This document shows, one piece after another, positions 61,638-64,000 of a stretch of DNA of 64,000 bases. The notes beneath the pieces are model-generated. The model worked only from the letters and a program-made list of their open reading frames with translations, was not told the origin of the DNA and made no database searches. Where the stretch lies: NCBI RefSeq assembly GCF_027924145.1, contig NZ_BRVP01000002.1:124001-188000 (forward strand). The letters are read 5' to 3'. The position numbers and the translations under genes were made by a program. The DNA is from Neptunitalea chrysea. GTDB taxonomy: Bacteria > Bacteroidota > Bacteroidia > Flavobacteriales > Flavobacteriaceae. Position 1 is the stretch's first letter. Every line of letters begins with the position of its first letter.

Positions 61638-62817
61638 ATTCTAAAAGATTTTGAATAATTATGTCGAATTCATTTGCTTTACTATCCCAAGAATTTGCTT
61701 TAGCAAAGGCTATTCTTTCGGATATTTTTGTAGATGAATCATTTTTAACTTCAGTAATCAGTGCATTTTTGAAATCTTCTGCTGTTCCTGTAACACTTAC
61801 TATATTCTTAAAATCGGCCAAATTGGCAAACGGTGTCATTACAATAGGAACTCCAACAGCCATGTACTCATTTATTTTTAGTGGGTAGATATTTCTGTTA
61901 ATATCATTTACTAAATAGGGGATAATACCAACATCATAAGAGCTTAATAGCTCAGGCACTTCGTTTGGAGAAATAGCTCCAAAAAAGGTTACATTATCAA
62001 ATCTATTTAGACGTTCTTTGATGTTGTCATTTCTTAGATTCCCTGTAAAATGAAACTCATATTCAGGTAACTGCTCAATTACGTTTTCTATGGTATCAAT
62101 ATCAAAACGATGGTCTAAGCTCCCTATATAACCAACAATTTTTTTATCTCTATTATGTACGTTTGTTTTAGCAGATTTTACAAAGGTTTCAAAGTTAACC
62201 CCGTTTTTAACCACAAAACTATTGGCATTAAACTTCTTTTTATCTTCATTTAAAAAATCTGAAGTGGTGATAATACCATCTACACCACGAGAAAACTGTT
62301 CATCGATGCCATAAATTCGAGGCCCGTGTCTTCTGGTTCCTATACCATCATAACAATAATAAACATTCAGTTTTTCGTTAAGCTTACCAATTAAAGATAG
62401 TCCATAAAAAGGATTATACGCAGTAACCACAATAGGGTCTACAATATTTAATTGTTTAAAAACTTTTTTTACTCTTTTCTTATAAATTGAGATATTTAAA
62501 TTGAAGAAGAATTTAAATATAGTATTATTTTTTATAAAATCTACAGGTAATACCGGTGGTGCTACTAAATGGTAAATATTAGTATTTTGATCTGTAGTTA
62601 TTTGTGTTAATGCAGGTTCTATATTAAGCATTCGTTTTACTGGTGCATGCTGTTTTTTGCGAATACTATTTATCATATCCTTTATAGTAAAAGGATATTC
62701 TATAAAAAGGACTCTATGATTTTTAGCTAAACGAGCCATAATCTGAACGGTAGATTTGGTGTATTCACCAAACCAAGTCGTATTAGCTATACAAACTATG
62801 TCTTGTTGTTGACTCAT
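61624..62817 (-). CDS. Glycosyltransferase family 1 (GT-B fold)
   Basis: A 397-residue cytoplasmic GT-B enzyme. The N-terminal half has [14 protein letters not shown] and [12 protein letters not shown]; the C-terminal nucleotide-sugar domain has [43 protein letters not shown] and [20 protein letters not shown]. It fits transferases of capsule or exopolysaccharide clusters. It begins 1 bp after the stop of the GT4 gene. Confidence 0.88.
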   Translation of the reverse strand: MSQQQDIVCIANTTWFGEYTKSTVQIMARLAKNHRVLFIEYPFTIKDMINSIRKKQHAPVKRMLNIEPALTQITTDQNTNIYHLVAPPVLPVDFIKNNTIFKFFFNLNISIYKKRVKKVFKQLNIVDPIVVTAYNPFYGLSLIGKLNEKLNVYYCYDGIGTRRHGPRIYGIDEQFSRGVDGIITTSDFLNEDKKKFNANSFVVKNGVNFETFVKSAKTNVHNRDKKIVGYIGSLDHRFDIDTIENVIEQLPEYEFHFTGNLRNDNIKERLNRFDNVTFFGAISPNEVPELLSSYDVGIIPYLVNDINRNIYPLKINEYMAVGVPIVMTPFANLADFKNIVSVTGTAEDFKNALITEVKNDSSTKISERIAFAKANSWDSKANEFDIIIQNLLEYGNS

Positions 62818-62818
62818 T

Positions 62819-63979
62819 TTACTTGCTTATATTATTATAAACTTCACTGTAAATATTTAAAACATTAAGAGCCATGTTTTTCCAAGAAAAGTCTTTTGCT
62901 CTAAGTGTTCCTTTATCTACTAAAGTTGCTACCAACTCTTTATCTTCAATAATTGTTTTCATGGCAGCAGTTATTTCTTCCGGTTTAAAAGGATCAATAA
63001 TTAAAGCCGCATTATTATCACCCGCTACTTCTGGCATTGAAGCAGTATTAGAAGTAATTACAGGAGCCCCGCAAGCCATACCTTCTAATATAGGAATACC
63101 AAAACTTTCACGTAATGAAGGGTATAAAAATATTTTACATTGACTAATAATAGCAGGTAAATCGGTATTTTTTACGTAGCCCGTTAAGTGAATTAAATTT
63201 CTAATATCAGTAGCTCCAACTTCAGATAACATACGCTGTAATTGACTTTCTTCGAAATCGAGCATTACTAATTTATACTTATTAGGATACAGTTTATTAA
63301 AATCGGAAAAGGCTTTTAAAACACCTTTTGTATTTTTTTTAGGGTCTGTATTTCCTAAAAAGAAAAAGAAGTTATCAGGTAACTTATACGTATTTCTGAT
63401 TGATTTAAGAATTTCTTTATCTGTAACTTTTTTAAAATGTTCTCCTACACCATTGTAGATAGCTACCAATTGTTCATCATTTAACCCAAAAAAGTGTTTT
63501 ATACGTTTACGTTCATATTCAGAAACCGTAATTATTTTTTCACTCTTTTTAATTACCGGAGGCACAAAATATCTACGGTACATATTCCCTAATTTCTGGT
63601 ACCAAGTACCATCCTTTTTCAAAATACTTACACTCTCCATATAAATAATGTCGTGTAAAGTTATAATTAAAGGAACTTTGCTAAAAAGTGGTCCGGTATT
63701 ACTGGTACAATGTAAAATATCGCAACCTTCTTTTTTTGCAGCTTTTGGTAGTGCTATTTGTTCCCAGCCAGGATACCCAAATTTCGAAGTTAATTCAACA
63801 ATACGAAAGTTAGCAGCGGCAGGAATACAGGTGTTATCTTCATCTGGCTTTACAAAAATTACATAGTCATTTTCCTTATCTATTTTCTGTAGATTTTTGA
63901 TAAGCTCAAGAGCAACCATATCCATCCCATGTTTTTTCTTACGATATAAGCGTTGTCCTTCTATTCCTATTGTCATCAT
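62819..63979 (-). CDS. Glycosyltransferase family 4
   Basis: A 386-residue GT-B retaining transferase: FGYPGWEQIALPKAAK and LHDIIYMES in the acceptor half, FFLGNTDPKKNTKGVLKAF and the E-x7-E motif ESFGIPILEGMACGAPVITS in the donor half. Such enzymes add mannose, rhamnose or related sugars. The first two codons are both ATG. The gene starts 21 bp from the right edge, so the operon may continue upstream beyond the window. Confidence 0.92.
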   Translation of the reverse strand: MMTIGIEGQRLYRKKKHGMDMVALELIKNLQKIDKENDYVIFVKPDEDNTCIPAAANFRIVELTSKFGYPGWEQIALPKAAKKEGCDILHCTSNTGPLFSKVPLIITLHDIIYMESVSILKKDGTWYQKLGNMYRRYFVPPVIKKSEKIITVSEYERKRIKHFFGLNDEQLVAIYNGVGEHFKKVTDKEILKSIRNTYKLPDNFFFFLGNTDPKKNTKGVLKAFSDFNKLYPNKYKLVMLDFEESQLQRMLSEVGATDIRNLIHLTGYVKNTDLPAIISQCKIFLYPSLRESFGIPILEGMACGAPVITSNTASMPEVAGDNNAALIIDPFKPEEITAAMKTIIEDKELVATLVDKGTLRAKDFSWKNMALNVLNIYSEVYNNISK

Positions 63980-64000
63980 ATGAGTTGGTTAAGTTTTGAT

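Noticed and set aside
1-64000. CRISPR arrays, insertion sequences, prophage, integrase, tRNA or rRNA genes
   Set aside because: None seen on reading both strands; no regularly spaced repeats, transposase-like proteins or att-like repeats were found.

Overview
The window is AT-rich, has no rRNA, tRNA or CRISPR genes, and reads as a chromosome segment of a marine-type Flavobacteriaceae (Bacteroidota). The signs are two SusC/SusD pairs, many secreted lipoproteins, signal peptides ending in AQ, initiation regions without Shine-Dalgarno sequences, and GH26, GH130 and AGE genes of the Bacteroidota type. Calls come from reading translated proteins and motifs; no database search was run.

Layout. (1) 1-2777, minus strand: methylmalonyl-CoA epimerase, acyl-CoA carboxyltransferase, an OadG-like small subunit and a biotin carrier (cut by the window edge), with MeaB divergent at 2936. 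Together these are propionate/methylmalonyl-CoA metabolism. (2) 3961-7780: a formylglycine-generating-enzyme-like lipoprotein with both catalytic cysteines, an outer-membrane barrel protein and a HemG-type protoporphyrinogen oxidase. (3) 7804-35138: a large mannan (galacto/glucomannan) utilisation locus. It holds SusC/SusD, a TIG-domain surface binding protein, GH27, two GH5, two GH26, GH9, GH3, three SGNH acetyl-esterase-like proteins, a sodium:solute symporter, GH130 mannosylglucose phosphorylase, a cytoplasmic mannobiose/cellobiose 2-epimerase, a second epimerase with a signal peptide, and an AraC regulator. The inferred route is: mannan cut outside the cell, deacetylated and degalactosylated; mannobiose imported, epimerised to mannosyl-glucose and phosphorolysed to mannose-1-phosphate plus glucose.

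(4) 35139-51100 is the most interesting part: a locus that appears to combine organophosphonate catabolism with SusCD-type outer-membrane uptake. One operon has a DUF5690-like membrane protein, a FAD oxidoreductase of the type found beside phosphonatases, and a phosphonatase-like HAD hydrolase. The other has SusC, SusD, a phosphodiesterase with a PA14 domain, a secreted metallo-beta-lactamase-fold protein, a class-III PLP enzyme resembling (R)-1-hydroxy-2-aminoethylphosphonate ammonia-lyase (PbfA), a secreted metallophosphoesterase and an alkaline-phosphatase-superfamily enzyme. An XRE-cupin regulator lies between them. A 15-bp palindrome (TTTAC-N5-GTAAA) occurs three times exactly and once with one mismatch, only at the starts of these transcription units among the places I checked, which ties the two operons into one regulon. 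I infer uptake and mineralisation of a phosphonate-decorated glycan or lipid.

(5) 51122-58250: phenylalanine/tyrosine catabolism (hydroxylase, HPPD, homogentisate dioxygenase, fumarylacetoacetase, flavin-reductase-like protein) with a divergent Lrp/AsnC regulator. (6) 58658-59785: a soluble REC-HisKA-HATPase signalling protein behind a potentially structured leader. (7) 59824-63979, minus strand: a polysaccharide biosynthesis operon of three glycosyltransferases and a hexapeptide acyltransferase, probably continuing beyond the right edge.
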